A stretch of 64,000 bases of DNA from Pegea sp. RAD2-039 (taxonomy: Eukaryota; Chordata; Thaliacea; Salpida; Salpidae), in assembly GCA_034620365.1 (NCBI GenBank), contig JAQGEQ010000175.1, positions 372,001 through 436,000 of the forward strand, in the 5' to 3' direction. Position 1 is the first letter of the stretch. Every line of letters begins with the position of its first letter. Below are positions 37,948 to 52,070 of this stretch, piece by piece. The position numbers and the translations under genes are program-made. The notes beneath the pieces are model-generated. The model did no database searches and was not told the DNA's origin. It worked only from the letters and a program-made list of their open reading frames with translations.

Positions 37948-40900
37948 TTTTTCCAATCAAACAAACAAGCCAAGGATTTAGTAAGAGACTTCAGTCAGTA
38001 TCGGAATATAATCATCATGTCTTTAATTTGTTTGAAACTTTACAAGTATGTGACTTAATATAAGAAAATATTCTATAAATCTGAAAAATATTAAATTTAT
38101 TATTGATCTGTGATAAATTACTTGTAAGAATTGAAATTTGTAAAATTCAATAAAGTTGATATAAGTTTTAAAAAATGTTGAATTTAAATAAAAGCTAAAT
38201 GATATAAGATAATTAATGAAATGATATAACTAATAAATGTTTAAAAAATTGTATTTATTAAAGTGGTGATATATGATTGTTTGTTTTAGCTTGTATGAAG
38301 AATTTGAACACCTTGTGATTTTTAAATACTTACTTTGAGTTACTTTCTCTTCAATATTTAAAGCAGCAATTTTTAATTTTAATGGATAAGTAAATTTTGA
38401 CAAAAAAGTCAAGAAAATATTTCACAAAATCGAATAAAAATCAATTATAAAAGAATTGCTGATTCAACGTCAAAACCAAATTGTTTATTCAAATCGATAC
38501 ATACAACTTTAAACTTACACGGCTCACTAATTATCAATAAGTATGTCTCAAAGATGTCGATATTTTATGTACTTGGTATTATAGCTGATGCTAATATATG
38601 ATAATATTTCCATAATAAATTACGCTATTTTCATTATTTCTTAGATTTATTATAATAATTATCATATGATTTGTTTTGAAGTTGGTTTTTAGCACTACAC
38701 TATTAACTTTTGATGACGTAATTGTTCTTCATCCGCCTTATGTCAATCTTGGCTGGAGCAATTATTGATTAATTGGTATAATCTACTTGATTAAAATCCA
38801 CTAGACACTAAAAATACTATATAATAAATCTTCAAGATTTGAATAAAATCTTAATTATCAAGGAATTTCTTATTAGTAAATTTCAGATTGAAATTTAAAA
38901 TAATTTTTGCTGTTTAGTTTATTGTTGGAAACAATTAAACCGTTTTTAAGTACTTGAGACTAAAAATTATGTTTTTGGTTGATAAGTTATAACTTTTGTT
39001 GTTAATTTTTTTGTTTAAAGGTTTATATTGCTTAAATTGCAGTATAAAATACTTAAACCATAATAAGTAGATATTTATGATATATATAATGAATATATAA
39101 AAGTTGAACAATATCCTATAAATAGAATTTATCTATAAATATAATGAGATATATTGTAAAAATTAATGAAGTATAACAGATATAAACAAATCATCAATAA
39201 ATAATTCTCAAAAATGTTACAAAAACAGATCGATACAACACTAAAAATACTGAAAGGGTCAATTTGTCTCATTTTCTAAAAGATGTACTTATATCAACTC
39301 ATCGAAAAAAACTCAGTTAACTTTTACTTTATAAAATCGGATTGACTTTGTATTAATCTCTAATGAAAAACTTTTCATTAATATAAAATAATCTTAAAAT
39401 TACTAAAAAAGTCTTTCTTAGACCATTAAATGTGTAATTTGATTAAATTAACTGAAGTTACGCTTTCACTGAATTAAAAAATGTTTTATATCTACGTTTT
39501 TATCAATCTTTTCCAACTGTTATTTCCATTTATAAAATTATTTTTTATTTATAGAACTTTTATGGATTATTTTAAGAGTTTTATTAACTCAATTAGTTAT
39601 TTTCAAAAATAATTTGGAAAATTATGTGAGCTAAATATTAAAAAGCTTTTCAATTCAATCTCTATACATCCAACATAATGGCACGATACAAAAAAAAACA
39701 TCTATAATTTATAAAACAATTTATTCTAATAGCTTAGCTGTTTATTCAGTTTTATTTTGTTGGTAAGTCATTCTTGAATAATTTCACATTCATACTTAAA
39801 CTCTTATTTTTTTAAACCAAAACCAACGACAAATGAAATATCGAATAGAGAAATCGATATCTGCATTCGGTTCGCCATCATCTATTGATACAATGTAAGC
39901 AGGTAAAACTATTTTCTCTAAGTCGAAAAAACGTTAAATAAATCCTGGCAACAACGAAACCAAGACTTGGAAATAAAATTATTTTTAGAACTATTGATTT
40001 GTTGAAATTTTGATTTGAATAATACTAAAGAATTTTTGGAAACTTTTTTGTATAAAAAGTTCTCTTATAAATTTGTTTTCAGATTTAAAGTCCTAATTTT
40101 TAAAAGAAAAACAACATTTTTCATTCTTGACAATTCCAAGTAAATATATTTCTAGATCTGACACTAGAAAAAAATCAATAAGAGTTAAATGATAACAGTC
40201 AATTTGTTTTTTATACAAGCACAATGACCTTTTTTGTGAATGATTGTTAATTATGAAAGGTGTAACTCTAATATAAAGAAAAAAACAAACAATTTATTTT
40301 AACTTAAAAAGAAACTGAACGAAAAACCATTTGTAGTATTGATCGTACTTTTAAAAGCAATAACGAAGTGCCCTTAGTACTGGCAAATATTTCAAGAAGT
40401 TTTGAATAAAACATTTCTTTTAGAGTTTGAAGAGAAATCTTTTATCAGTAAAACGAGTAAAAACTTCCTTCACTTCAAAAAAACTACATATTATTTAACT
40501 TTAAAGCTTGAATTTCAACTTCCAGTCTGTGATAGAAATTAACTTATTTGAACTTCTATTTGAAACAAATTACAGTTGATTTACAAGCCTTGGTCTTGTA
40601 TTTTTATTCTTGTAAACGTCTTTATTTCTTACAACGAGAAGGCTTTTATTTAAACGGATGACCAAAAAACAGTTTTTAGTTTAATAATATTACTAAATGT
40701 TTTTTAACAACATGTAACAAACAATTCGTTTACGTTTAATTGAAATTAGATAATTTTATTTCTTTTGCTTTTAGCATGACAGGTATTCAAAAACAAAATC
40801 TTAAAGAAGCTTGCTAATGATCGGTAGATACAAGAGTATAAAAGTTTCAATTACCGTTTCATTAATAGTAAAAATATTTTTTAAATCATTTGCAAAATTC

Positions 40901-41339
40901 TCATTTTTTAAATAATTGTTTATTAAGACAACTAAATATTTAAGAATCAAAGAATTAAAGTTTTCTTAATTTTGTAACTGAATTGAAAAACATAAGAGTG
41001 TTTACCTAAACAAAAACAAATAAGATAGATGAAAATTTTATTAAAAAACTTCTCATTATTATAATTAAAGAAGTCAAAAATACTTATTACTTTTATAAAG
41101 TTTTAAAGAGAAAAGAACTTTGTATAAAAACTAAATCAAATTTAAAAAATCATTTTTTCGTAAACTTTCGAATAAAATAAAACAATATTTAAAAATCAAG
41201 CCGAAAAAAAGATAATTCAATATTGACAAGGTTAATCTTAAAAAAGGTTTAACCTAATTAAATTCTAATCAAGTTTACGAGGTTTGAATTTATGCTTTAA
41301 TTTGAAATCTGATAATTAATTATACGTTAAACCAAATAA
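37948..41339. other. AT-rich stretch upstream of the connexin first coding exon
   Basis: No gene recognised. A CRE-like TGACGTAA occurs near 38713, in a slightly GC-richer patch (38700-38770) that could belong to the connexin promoter. Otherwise featureless. Confidence 0.4.
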
Positions 41340-41580
41340 ATAAAAACTAGCTCACACCTGGTACCCACCTTCAACAAATTAACCGGATTAGAGCCACACC
41401 GAAATTAGCAATTAAGCATATTAATGGTTAATTTGTTTGTTCGAGAAGTATGATCGCCTCAGTTGCAGTAATAGCGCGGTGTCTGTGGTTTGCTATGTTT
41501 TGTGGCGTTGCACTGTTTAAATTATTAATGAGTCTTTGGACCTTTTCACTTATTTCTGATTCACCTCGTACCTGATAGAG
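41340..41580. other. GC-richer pocket in AT desert with a 41-codon frame
   Basis: About 240 bp standing out from AT-rich surroundings. On the plus strand 41450-41575 encodes 41 residues (MIASVAVIARCLWFAMFCGV ...), hydrophobic at the start and using GCC, GCG, CGG, CTG and GGC codons that are rare elsewhere here. No family recognised. It may instead be a 5' non-coding exon or promoter of the connexin (about 3.5 kb away) or an old repeat. Confidence 0.25.
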
Positions 41581-44500
41581 CTTTTGTATTCTTTATTTGA
41601 GTTAAAAATACGTTTGTTAGTTATATAATAATTACAAAAGATAATTAGATGTTACAAATGATCAACAAAATCATTTTTAAGAACAAAAAATATTCTATGT
41701 TTAATACAAACCCTTTTTATCAAATAATTTTGAATCAACTAATTTAGTTCAGAGCCTTTGACACTAAGGAAATGTTTTCTAAAAGTTTGAATTTAACTAA
41801 CAAAGATTTATTTCGTGTTTACAAATAAGCTTGAATAAAATCCTTTATTTGAAACTAGTTAAAATTACTAGATAAAAACATTTCTGAAATTGCTATCTTT
41901 TATACAGTAAAATTGGAGACAAATACAATGAAATGATATTATTATTTGGCAGCATTGCTTCTTAATCTTTTTTGTTGAATATTTCAGAGATCATTGATTG
42001 ACTTTTTTAAATTCTAACTGTTAGGCAAAGTTACTGTAAGCATTGTTAAGCACTTCAAAACTTAAAGTCGTTAAAAACGAAGAAAGAATAACTCAACAAG
42101 CTAAAAATATTTCATAAAAATATCTCACTAAAAGTATTTCTATTATTTTTTAACTAGTTTTGATACAATACTTTACAAACCAATTAATAGTTTTTTGAAA
42201 GCTTTTAATTGAAACAAAATATTTTGGTAATCTGTCTAGCAGTTAAAATCGCCTTTGCTAAAACCTTGTACACCTTAATCATATTTCTTAATAATTTCTA
42301 ATAAACAACTTCAGTTATTTCATAAAGGTAAACAGAATTCGATTTTTAGATAAATTAGTTTATTACTTTAGAGACTAAAGAAAAGCTAGTAAACCAGTTA
42401 AGTCACCTTAACTTAAATGAAAAGTAAGATGGTGTTACTATTACTGATTTCATAAATTTAAATCATTTACAGAAATAAAATACTTGTTAATATGTAAGCA
42501 ATTAAACAATTCGTTTAGTTTTTTTCATATAGTTAGCAATATATATATAGTTAGCAATCATTTAAAATGTTATTCAATTGCATAAATATTTGTGGATAGT
42601 TTTATTTTATAAGCTTTTACAAGCAGTAAGGCTGAAATAAATATAAATTATATCAACCTTAACAAGCTTAACTTAAACATTAATCTTTTGCATGACTTTG
42701 TCAAAAATTTCAGTTAACTAAATCTAACTGAAGTAAAATTCACGTCAGATTTTTACTAATGAATTATTAAAACCACTCGTAAGTTGTAAACCAGCTCGGA
42801 AGTTAGTTTTTTTAAATAGACTTTTGAACATTCAACGAAAACAACTACATACAAACTGAATTCTGTTTACTTCATTTAGTTTTTTTTAAACTGGTAATTT
42901 TACTAAAGAATTTGTCAGTTTTCAACTGAAACTAGTCTGAATTGAAATCAAAAACTTTTTCAAATTAACTTACAGTACTAAACACACCACATTGGTGTAA
43001 AAATAAATCGACTAAATTTTTTAAAAACGCTGGACTCGAAATCTAATTCAAGCTATTTAAATTTTACCTCTATAAGAAGTAAAACAAGTATATAAAGCTC
43101 TTTTAAAGTTAAATGATCTTTCAATTTATTTGCATTATCATTAAAATAGTCAAAATATAAAATTATTCAACTTAAAAAGATTTCATAAATGATTTAGTAA
43201 TCAAACCACTTTAGATATTTCAGATTATTCTTTTTTCTTTACTATTTAAATTGAAAACTTGTCTTTAAGTCAATTAGAACCCAAATTACATTGAGATATC
43301 TTTCTCGGTTGCTAAATTAAATATAATTACTGATTACATTGAAGAAAATAATAAATAGTGACGTTAAGAGAATGGTTTTTAAGACTTCAATCAAAATAAA
43401 GTTTAAATGTTCGATACAAAAGCATTATTAGAACGATCGTTACTTAATAAAAAGCCTTTAAAAACGTTTCAACTTGAGATAAAGTCCTATTTTCAGAAAT
43501 AAAACTTGCTGAACTAAAACAAAGCTGTAAATCGATTTATCGAGAAAATAAATTATTAAATACCAGTTAAGTGAGAATTCGTTCAAATCAATACAGAGCA
43601 GTAGTCCTTAAACAAGACACTTTGATTTACGTGAATAAAAAATATTGTATATTAAGATGAAGACAGTTTTTATCAGAATCTTTATGAGTTGAAACTATTT
43701 CTAGCTTTATGGATGTAATTTACTACTGACCTTGGATTTTAAGAATACTTAAATCAAATCAGAAATCTATTTAAACAAAAAGTTTACTACGGATGTATTT
43801 TTAATAATAACTTCATTAAAAGCCACGCTTGGAAAAGAGTTAATCTCTCATGGCTATAATTTTCAAATTGCACCAACATTTGTATTTTACTCAATTTATA
43901 AAGTTAAATTTGTTTGTAATTTTTTATGTGGTTTTCTTGGGGCTAAACAGCATTAAAAGACTGTTCAATAAAACTTCTTAAAAGTAACTTGTTATTTTAA
44001 AACGAAATAAGAAATGTGAAGAATTTCAACATAGAACTGCATTTATTATTTGATGTTATAGAAATCAAAATTATGACAAGTAAGAATATTTTTGATTTCT
44101 ATCTAAACACAATCAACATTTAATGATTCGTAAGATCAATATAACAAGATGACGTCAATTGGTGGTAGAATCTATGATAGGAAATATTCTGGATAATGTC
44201 AGCATGTAGGAACAGCGAGTGCTTGCAAACTAAAGTCTATCATTTAATTTGAAGTAAGTCTTCAAATGTAAAAATTAAAAGGTCTTTAGAAAGCTCACCT
44301 TTTTTTTTGCTAAATAAAATGTAATGAAATAATTTCAGCTCCAACTTAAGTTTTATTTAAAGTATAAGCCATAAGCATCTTTTTTGAACTTGAGAAATAC
44401 TCTTAACACTTTTCTATTTTTGTACTTTTGAAAAGCATATTTGCTTATACTACAAATCTATAACAATAAACACTTATCTTTTGCGCTTATTTAAACCGAA

Positions 44501-47219
44501 AATAAAACCCAGTTTTTACTTTTAAAAATAAGTTAACAACAACAGCGAAAACGTTAACCTCAACTGTAAAAACACAAATAAATTGAAGTGATGATACAAG
44601 TAAAAATCAATAGTCACTGACATCTCTTAAAACAACATTTCCATTGATACCTAATCGTTAAAAGCAAGAAAAAGGTGATAGTATTGAACTATTTATTACC
44701 ATCTGTAGTTGAGAACTGCCTTTTTCTTATAAATGAACTCAATGTACAACTATCAAAATAATTGTTATCAATCTAAACACTTGTTCAACTTTTAATCGTT
44801 CTTAATTATAGCAATTATTTTTGTAACAGACAAGATATTGTTTTTTGTCATCATTTTATACCTGCTAAAAAATGCTTTTCAATTTCAATGTAGAGTTCTG
44901 TTTATTTTGAGTTTTTCTTGACTGTAAAAGATACCTTAAAAAATATGTTTCTAATATTTAAGTAGCATGCAAATTGTATTATAGGTGAAAGCCATAAGGA
45001 AAGTAGTCTAATATAGCAGTAGGCATTTTTTTAAGTTTGTTTGACATCTACATCTAATATTTATGATGAAAAATACATCAAGGTTTCAATAGTTTTAGAT
45101 GTAACTTACTACTTAGTGGCTAAAAGCGTTTAAAGTTGCATCTCAAGCAGCTAAAAATTCTATAAGATAGCACAAGTAAGTTTAAAATATATTTAAACTC
45201 AAACTTCACTTTTCATTTTAAGTTTGTTTCAAATCATTTAGTTTCAAACTTCTGACTTTTTAAGGTTTTGTTCTTTATACCATCTAAGTATGTTTATCAA
45301 TTTTTGAGTAACAATCTTAATACTAATAACTTTTATATGACTTGTTTCTAAATATTTCATGAGTACAACACGAAAATAATACCTCTACAACAAAAAATAC
45401 CCCATAATTGAGGTGAATACGTTAAGTAAATAAGTTAAAAAATTGACAAAATACAAAGAAAAATATTCTGATAATATTAACCTGCTGATCTATGAAAAAG
45501 ATTAAATAAAATTCATTCAAAATATTGCAAGTTTTAAGCAAGAAAAATGTTGATTCACTTTTGATTAGCAAAAATAATATTTTTTATCTAAGCTTTAACT
45601 GGTTGAAATTCAGAAGTTTACTTAAACTAAACATTTTAAAAAGTAAAATCGATTCAATGAGCTCAAACAAACTGAATATGTGACAGGCAAGGAATCTTAG
45701 AGATTTTGTAGCCAGAAATAAACTAAGCTCATAGCAAATAAAGTTGATTAAAGCCTAGAACAACATAAAGCTTTTATAAAAAATATATAACTATTCTTTT
45801 GTTGATTGAATCTTAGATTAATTGTTGTTAAAAGAGTTGATATTAGTTTGGTATTATTATAATTTCTATTTCATTTTAAGGATACAAATATAGTGACCAA
45901 CAAAATAAGCTTATAACAAAAATTTATTTGTCTTATTTATGATTTGTAGTAATATTACTAAAACTTCATTTTTAGTTTAAATTTGAAAAATATATACTTC
46001 TTTTATTAAAGCTAATCATTGTAAAGTCAAAACTTTTCTATTTAATTCAGAATAGATTGCAAAGTTTTATATAATGTTTCTGGAAACAAATTCCGTCTTA
46101 GAAAATCTTCTAAATCCTTTTGGCTTTGATTCAAGTCAACAACACTAACTGTTTTTGTTCATTTTGTAGCTTGCATGACAATAAAAAGTCCACCAAGGTT
46201 TATGAATGATTTTTCAATTAACTTTTATTACAATGTAAAACTAAAGATACAGTTAAAAGAATAATATTATATTTATAATATAATGAATAATAATTAAAAT
46301 TAAACTGAAAGTTGTGTTAATAGATGAAACAGAATAACTCAACTTTTAAAATAAAGATACTTTTATCAATACAAGTTTTTTGTCAGTAATTTTGACATTA
46401 AAAGCTGTGATAATTGTGCTTATAGGTTGTTACATGAAGTAGATAAAATGTAATTCTATTTAACTACTCTTTTTTACAAAGTTTTTAATAGAAATAAACA
46501 ACTTTATACAGAATTGCTAAAAATATTTACACGTTTTACAATTAAAGACATCACAAATAATATATAAGAAATATGTAAAAGATAATATGTCTTTTTGAAA
46601 ACTATTTTAAAAACAAACCTAACTATTGTAATCTTTACTAAAATTCTAAGTGACTACAACCTCTGTGAAAGTAAAATGTATATTCAGCTACGTACTCTTC
46701 AAAACTTCATATTTCTTTAAATGTCAAAAAATTTTAGTCAAATTTTTTATGACACCTAATTTTACAGTAATGATATGAAAGCACATTTAGAAAAATAATA
46801 TTTAAATTGATAATAGATCTTCAAATTTACCATAGAAACAGCCTAAATCTTTATAAACCAATCTATAAAAATATAATTTATGAAATTATAATTTTCTGAG
46901 GACTTCTTTTAATGTACTTTAGAACATATTTTCTATAGGATTTTTGAAAATCACAGAGCTAATGCATAATCTATCGAAGGTATGCTTTACCCCAGGGAAG
47001 CACTGAGATTTGTGATAAATCATTTATTATTATAAGATTAGAGATATATTATTGATGGCTTCATATCTTTTCATTATAGTAATTAATCATTATTTCATCA
47101 TTTGGTTTCATTTTTGTTTATGATAACTGGCTTCACAGATTTAAAACTTATTACTCAGTGAATAGATACATTTTAAATTTCTATATACTCACTTTAAAAT
47201 AATTTAATCTGAAATAAAT
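41581..47219. other. AT-rich stretch, nothing recognised
   Basis: About 5.6 kb. A TGACGTCA palindrome occurs near 44150 and a short duplicated TATAGTTAGCAAT near 42530-42558. No gene or transposon signature recognised. Confidence 0.45.
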
Positions 47220-47910
47220 TCCTTGCTATAACTATCACAGTTGTGAACAAGCAGTTAGTAAAGCTTTCTCTTCAGCGTTATTGTTATCTATCCAATAAAA
47301 ACTACCTTTACGTTCATGCTTTAGAAGACCAAGCTCTAAATTGTTTTAAATAATTCAAAATTTTTGGGCTTCTAGCATTTTCACAGTTACTTTTCATTTT
47401 GTTCTTCAATGAAAACAAAATTTGTTTTGAAATTTTTAGCAGTATCAAGCAAACGTTTGTAACTATCAAAATCAGTCCAGTAAATATAAAACCAAAGAAA
47501 ATAATATCAAATCAGAAATACTTCTCATATATTATTGAGCATTTTAAAGTATCAATTATTGAGCATACAATTTACTGATTTCAAGTGGAAATACTTTTGA
47601 AATAACTTTAATTAAATTAATGAATTTTTATTTAGTTTTGAAGTCATCACCAGCCTATCAAAGTTGATGTGAACAAAGTTGGTACACTAGTATCAAAATG
47701 TGTTGGTCAACAAAAGACTTCTCTTAACGCTTTCTGTAATATTTAATAGAGCCATCACGTAAAATAAAGCCAGACTGTTTAGGATTCATTAAAAGCATTT
47801 TTAGGATATAAGAAAGAAACTAAGCTGTAAGACATTGCTTTATAATCTGTCTTGAGTCCCTGAGCAGCTGTTAGTTTTACAAGCTGAGCTGCTGGAGAAG
47901 ATTTGTGATA
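47220..47910 (-). pseudogene. Degraded coding-like patches of unknown origin
   Basis: Minus-strand translation shows stretches far less repetitive than the AT background, such as IYWTDFDSYKRLLDTAKNF, GLLKHERKGSFYWIDNN and SSPAAQLVKLTAAQGL. They lie in order over about 690 bp but do not form an open frame. One stretch has a weak resemblance to an RNase H segment of retroelements; the others match nothing I know. A decayed retroelement or host gene relic is possible; treated as a fossil. Confidence 0.25.
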
Positions 47911-48599
47911 AGAAGATAATCTGTAATCTGCTGACGTTCAAGAATTTAAGTTCATTATTTGATAAATACCCAATGTGCTTTTAAGCAAATATTCTGAATT
48001 AAGTCAATATTTGATTTACGTTGAAGATGAATTGAATACTGAAATTACATTGACAATTATTTTAAAACTATGTAAGATATCCAGCAGTAAAAAATGTAAA
48101 CTCTTTTTGTTGTGAAGTGCAAACAAAGTATGAACTCAACAAATGAGAACTCAATAAAATAAGTTTTTGTGTTTTGAAAGTTTGTAAAATAAACAAAATA
48201 AAATCATTAAAAAAGGAATTTTTTGTCAATCTGATTAAGAAAATCTTCTAAAAATGTATTTTACTTCCATCTAAGTCCTTAAACTCATTTGAAAATTGTT
48301 AAAGATAAAAGATTGGGACTTATAAAAAAAGCAAACAAAATAATTTACTAAATTTGAAGGCTTACTTGTTGTATATCAATCGCAATAAACAAACTTCATG
48401 AGATGATATTTACAAAATACAAAGTTGAAGTTATTTTTTTACTTGAAATATTATATAGTATATAACAAAATATTAATTGTTATATTTGTAAATATTTATC
48501 TATCTGATTATCTATTAAATGCGTGGCTGCTTGTGACAAATTCAACAGCTCTTATAGTAAACAAAAATCAAATATTATCAGCAAAGAGGTAATTGAAAG

Positions 48600-50190
48600 G
48601 TCTTTAGTATTACAATTGTAGCGTGTAAAGAATAAGAGTACTCTAGAAATATATGTGAAACGTAAATTATGAGTAAAATATTTAATATTACAAAATAGAA
48701 GAAGAAAGTGATGAAACTGGCAGCGTGTTTTTTAAACAAAATTTTAAAAGATGCGATAAATGTTGATGTAGTGATTCCAAACCTTGTTACCCTAATGAAA
48801 AGGCTGTTACTCTACTTGGTGTTATTAAAGTTGTTAATCGGTTTAATTCTGAATCAAAAGCCTCTGAGGAATTATGATAAATTGCGATCTTTAAAGTATT
48901 CTATGGAGTTGTTATGCAGATGGCGAAAACCATTTATTATTCTAAATAGTCGTACAAAGTCTTCCTATGAGGAAAGGGTATCCCCCCATATAAGGAAATT
49001 TTGTAATATTTTTTCAAGGCGAGGACTTCATGCGGAAAAGTTAAATACGAACTAATTATGGACGGATGTATGCGGTGAATCTTTTAATAATGTCTAAATA
49101 CTTCTTGTCTTAAAATATTTGAGAATTTGGTATGCAGTTGATGAAGATATTTTGAACAAATATTTTTTGGTTAGTCTTTTCTAAATCGTAAGAGATACAT
49201 TTTCCCAGAACTTAAATGACCTGACTTTGGAAAGTTTATTGTAGAATAAATAAATGTAAGTTGATGTTGAGTTAAAGTTTGAAGGTTCGTTTATTGAAAA
49301 CATTTGTCAGTGGCGAGCTTGAATTAGGTTGTCTGGATTGAAGTCATCGATTAGTGAATGCCTAAGAAGAACGAAAAGTAACTTATTTATTACTAAGAAG
49401 TTTGGCAGCAAAAATTATAAAAACTATATACATAGAAAAGCAGAAGGCCACAAATGCTGCCTTTGAAATATAAGTTTGCAGATATCAGATAACACTACAG
49501 GAGAGGTATAAATACAATAAAGTCCGATTGGATTTCAAGTTGAAAAAATCAACTCAAATAATTTCAAAATTAATTTGGGAAGATGGAAAAGAATATGCGT
49601 TAAATATGGAAAGAATCTAAAGTTATATGGGCATGTCGTGATATATTTGAAATGTAAAACAGTAAAGTATTTTACCGCTGACGTAAATGTGTTGAATGCT
49701 GGTAGAACGTGCGTATCGTTAATATATTTATCGTGGTGTTAGTCGCCTTATTTATTGAATAAAGCTCATTTCTATTTTAGTGAACTTTTAAATCACTTTT
49801 ATAAAGTAGGCAGAGTATAAAATAACTTCTCTAATGTACTCTTGTTTAATGATATCATACCCAGGGGGACATACCATTGAGCTCGAGATCTTATCAGATA
49901 TCTAGGACTCAGTTAGGAGCAATAGGTCAGTTTGATTGTAGTCAAGACATTAGAATGAAAGCTCTATCTTATATGTCACACATTTGATGTTGCAAATAGT
50001 CAATTTTCAAATTATTAGGTAAGTAGAACTAATAATGAAAAGTATCAATCATACAAGCAAAAGCTGGCAGTTAACACAAAAGCCCTGAAGCTTGACAACC
50101 GAGTGTTGATGACTTTATCATCACTCAACCTCACCTGAGCAGCATCCAGTTTTTCACGCAATTCTTTTACTGATGTCTCTTATGAAGCTC
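48600..50190. other. Mixed-composition region, probably old repeat debris
   Basis: Composition is less AT-rich than the flanks. A 115-codon frame at 48708-49055 (plus) has no recognisable motif, and alternative frames overlapping it look equally protein-like, as expected of broken transposon DNA. Together with the ORF1-like piece just downstream this suggests a decayed insertion, but no family can be named. Confidence 0.25.
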
Positions 50191-50496
50191 TTACCTCTTC
50201 TTAAGTCGGTTTAGTAGCATATAAATACAGTTGGTTTTTTCAAGGCAATTGGTGCTGAGGTTTTGGAGTTTGAGCAATTTATTTCTGTTTGATTGATTTG
50301 AGAGTTTCATGATAATTGGTTTGCGACTGGAAGATGTTATCTCCTTGACTTCGTCTTTTGTAAGAGGAGCTTTGTCCTCCACTGAGTTTAAGAAAGTTTG
50401 AAAAACTTGCCTCGTATTGAGAATTGGATCAATTGTCTTAGACTCGGGCATGTTGAAAGATACGTTGAAGGATTTAGTTTCTTGCAGAAATTTCAT
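50191..50496 (-). mobile_element. Possible LINE ORF1 (RNA-binding) fragment
   Basis: A 101-residue minus-strand frame. PLTKDEVKEITSSSRKPIIM followed by KLSNQSNRNKLLKLQNL resembles the RRM part of LINE ORF1 proteins, where an R-P-I-I-V-x-F segment is followed by a basic K-x-x-L-L helix; after the stop the same strand continues with basic, helical-looking sequence. No neighbouring RT was found, so the assignment rests on this motif alone. It could also be an unrelated broken gene. Confidence 0.35.
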
Positions 50497-51529
50497 CAGG
50501 GTTCCATAGTTGAGGTGATATTAGAGAATATCACCCTTGATTTATTCTCCATTAAAGAAATTTGCTTATTTTGAATTTATTGAATTAAATTGATATCTAT
50601 TGAAGAAATTTTATTAGCTTAAATTTTGTAATCTTGGTGCATGGCATTGCTAGAAACACTTTCAACTGGTTTATTAGTAGTTTTACAGTCTTTAAACAAC
50701 TGTCAGGAGACTAAAAGATACCGTTGGACACTTGGCATTATACACAAAAGGTCTTCTTTTAAAATGGCTCCATACTTCACAGTACATGTACTGTATTCGT
50801 GACGATTTCTTATCATTGATGCCATCTAAGCATACACCACAAGTGATAGTTGCATTGGCATCTTTCCTTAGTGAACCTATATCACCAGAAACAGTAAAAA
50901 TCCTAAAAATATTTAACTTTCAATAAAAAATAGACTATAACCCTGTTAATAGAATTTTTAAAAGGAATATTGAGTTTTAATTTGCTTCAAAATCTTTTGT
51001 GTTCTAGAAATTTACAATCTATTTTCATATAAATCTATTTTTGAATTGATAACTAGACAGTATTTAATAGAAATTAGTACTACTGTTTTACTTGTACAGA
51101 AGAAGTCTAAAAGTATTTAAGTAGTAATTAGACCATAGTAGAAAAAAATTAAAATGTTTCATATTCCACAAATATTTCTATCACTTTGTGCCTAGTTTAC
51201 TGGTTGGTGTGAAAAGTTTTCTAGAAGTAAAATAATTTTATAATTTACTGAATTGTTATTATAGCTTGAATTGATTTTAAACAAACGATCTATTGCACAA
51301 CATAATAATTATTTTTATGTTATCGATAAAAATTCTTTGTTTAATCTTATGAAATTTTTAAGTCATCAAAAGACTCGGTTTTTAATCCTAAATGAATTTT
51401 TTGATATTTCTAACATCTTATCAATATAAGTAACAAAAGAAACTTCTTGTATAAACAAATTTTCGAAGTTAATTTAGGTTATTTGATTGAACTTTTATCA
51501 AAACAGTCGCTATAATATAATTTCTCAAT
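50497..51529. other. AT-rich stretch, nothing recognised
   Basis: Contains a perfect 8-bp stem hairpin near 50516-50536 and a 64-codon frame at 50732-50926 without recognisable motif. Confidence 0.4.
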
Positions 51530-52070
51530 GGCTTTATTAGCATTAGCTTTTAACACGACTTAATTCTTGTTTTTTTAATTATTCAAAATTTAATTAACCT
51601 TAAATTCGATGATTTCTTTTCCATTAGTCCTTCACTCAAGTTATATCAAGTCAGACATTACATCTTAATAAGCCCATATCACCTGGTACGTTAATCAGAA
51701 CAATTTTGTTTAATATTGCATAATTAGTACTTGGACCTAGCTGCCATCAGACATTATTATGTCAGAATCACCCGTGTTGTTCAAGCAGAAGCTGAACCGT
51801 TTTAATGTTGGCAACATTGTCATTTCTAAACTGTGAATTCTTTTTTACTTTTCATATATTTATCATTCTGTGTAAGTATTCACTATTATATTGTATGGGG
51901 ACTACTAAAATATCATTTGTTATATTTTTTCTTTCTATATTTCCAACTTAATTATATTTAATAGCTATCATTATATATGAAATGGTTTGTGAGAATGTGT
52001 GTTAATGAGAGATGCTCTTTTTTGGCACCCTCTTTCTCGTTTATTGTAATAAATAATTAATTTAAGAAGT
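51530..52070 (+). mobile_element. 5'-truncated LINE 3' end, copy 3
   Basis: Same family as the minus-strand copy at 3608-4445. Frames give DDFFSISPSLKLYQ-like sequence and then LPSDIIMSESPVLFKQKL, matching RTVNSWNQLPSDIVMSKSF of the other copy. Shared 3' UTR blocks follow: CATTGTCATTTCTAAACTG, TATTCACTATTATATTGTATG and the tail TTTGTGAGAATGTGTGTTA...CACCCTCTTTCTCG, ending in AATAAATAATTAA. Frame changes interrupt the coding part, so it is dead. Confidence 0.85.

Noticed and set aside
44145-44165. TGACGTCA palindrome as a regulatory element
   Set aside because: A single 8-bp match far from any recognised gene carries little weight.
50516-50536. Perfect 8-bp stem hairpin
   Set aside because: Too short to separate from chance in AT-rich DNA; no associated gene or terminator context.
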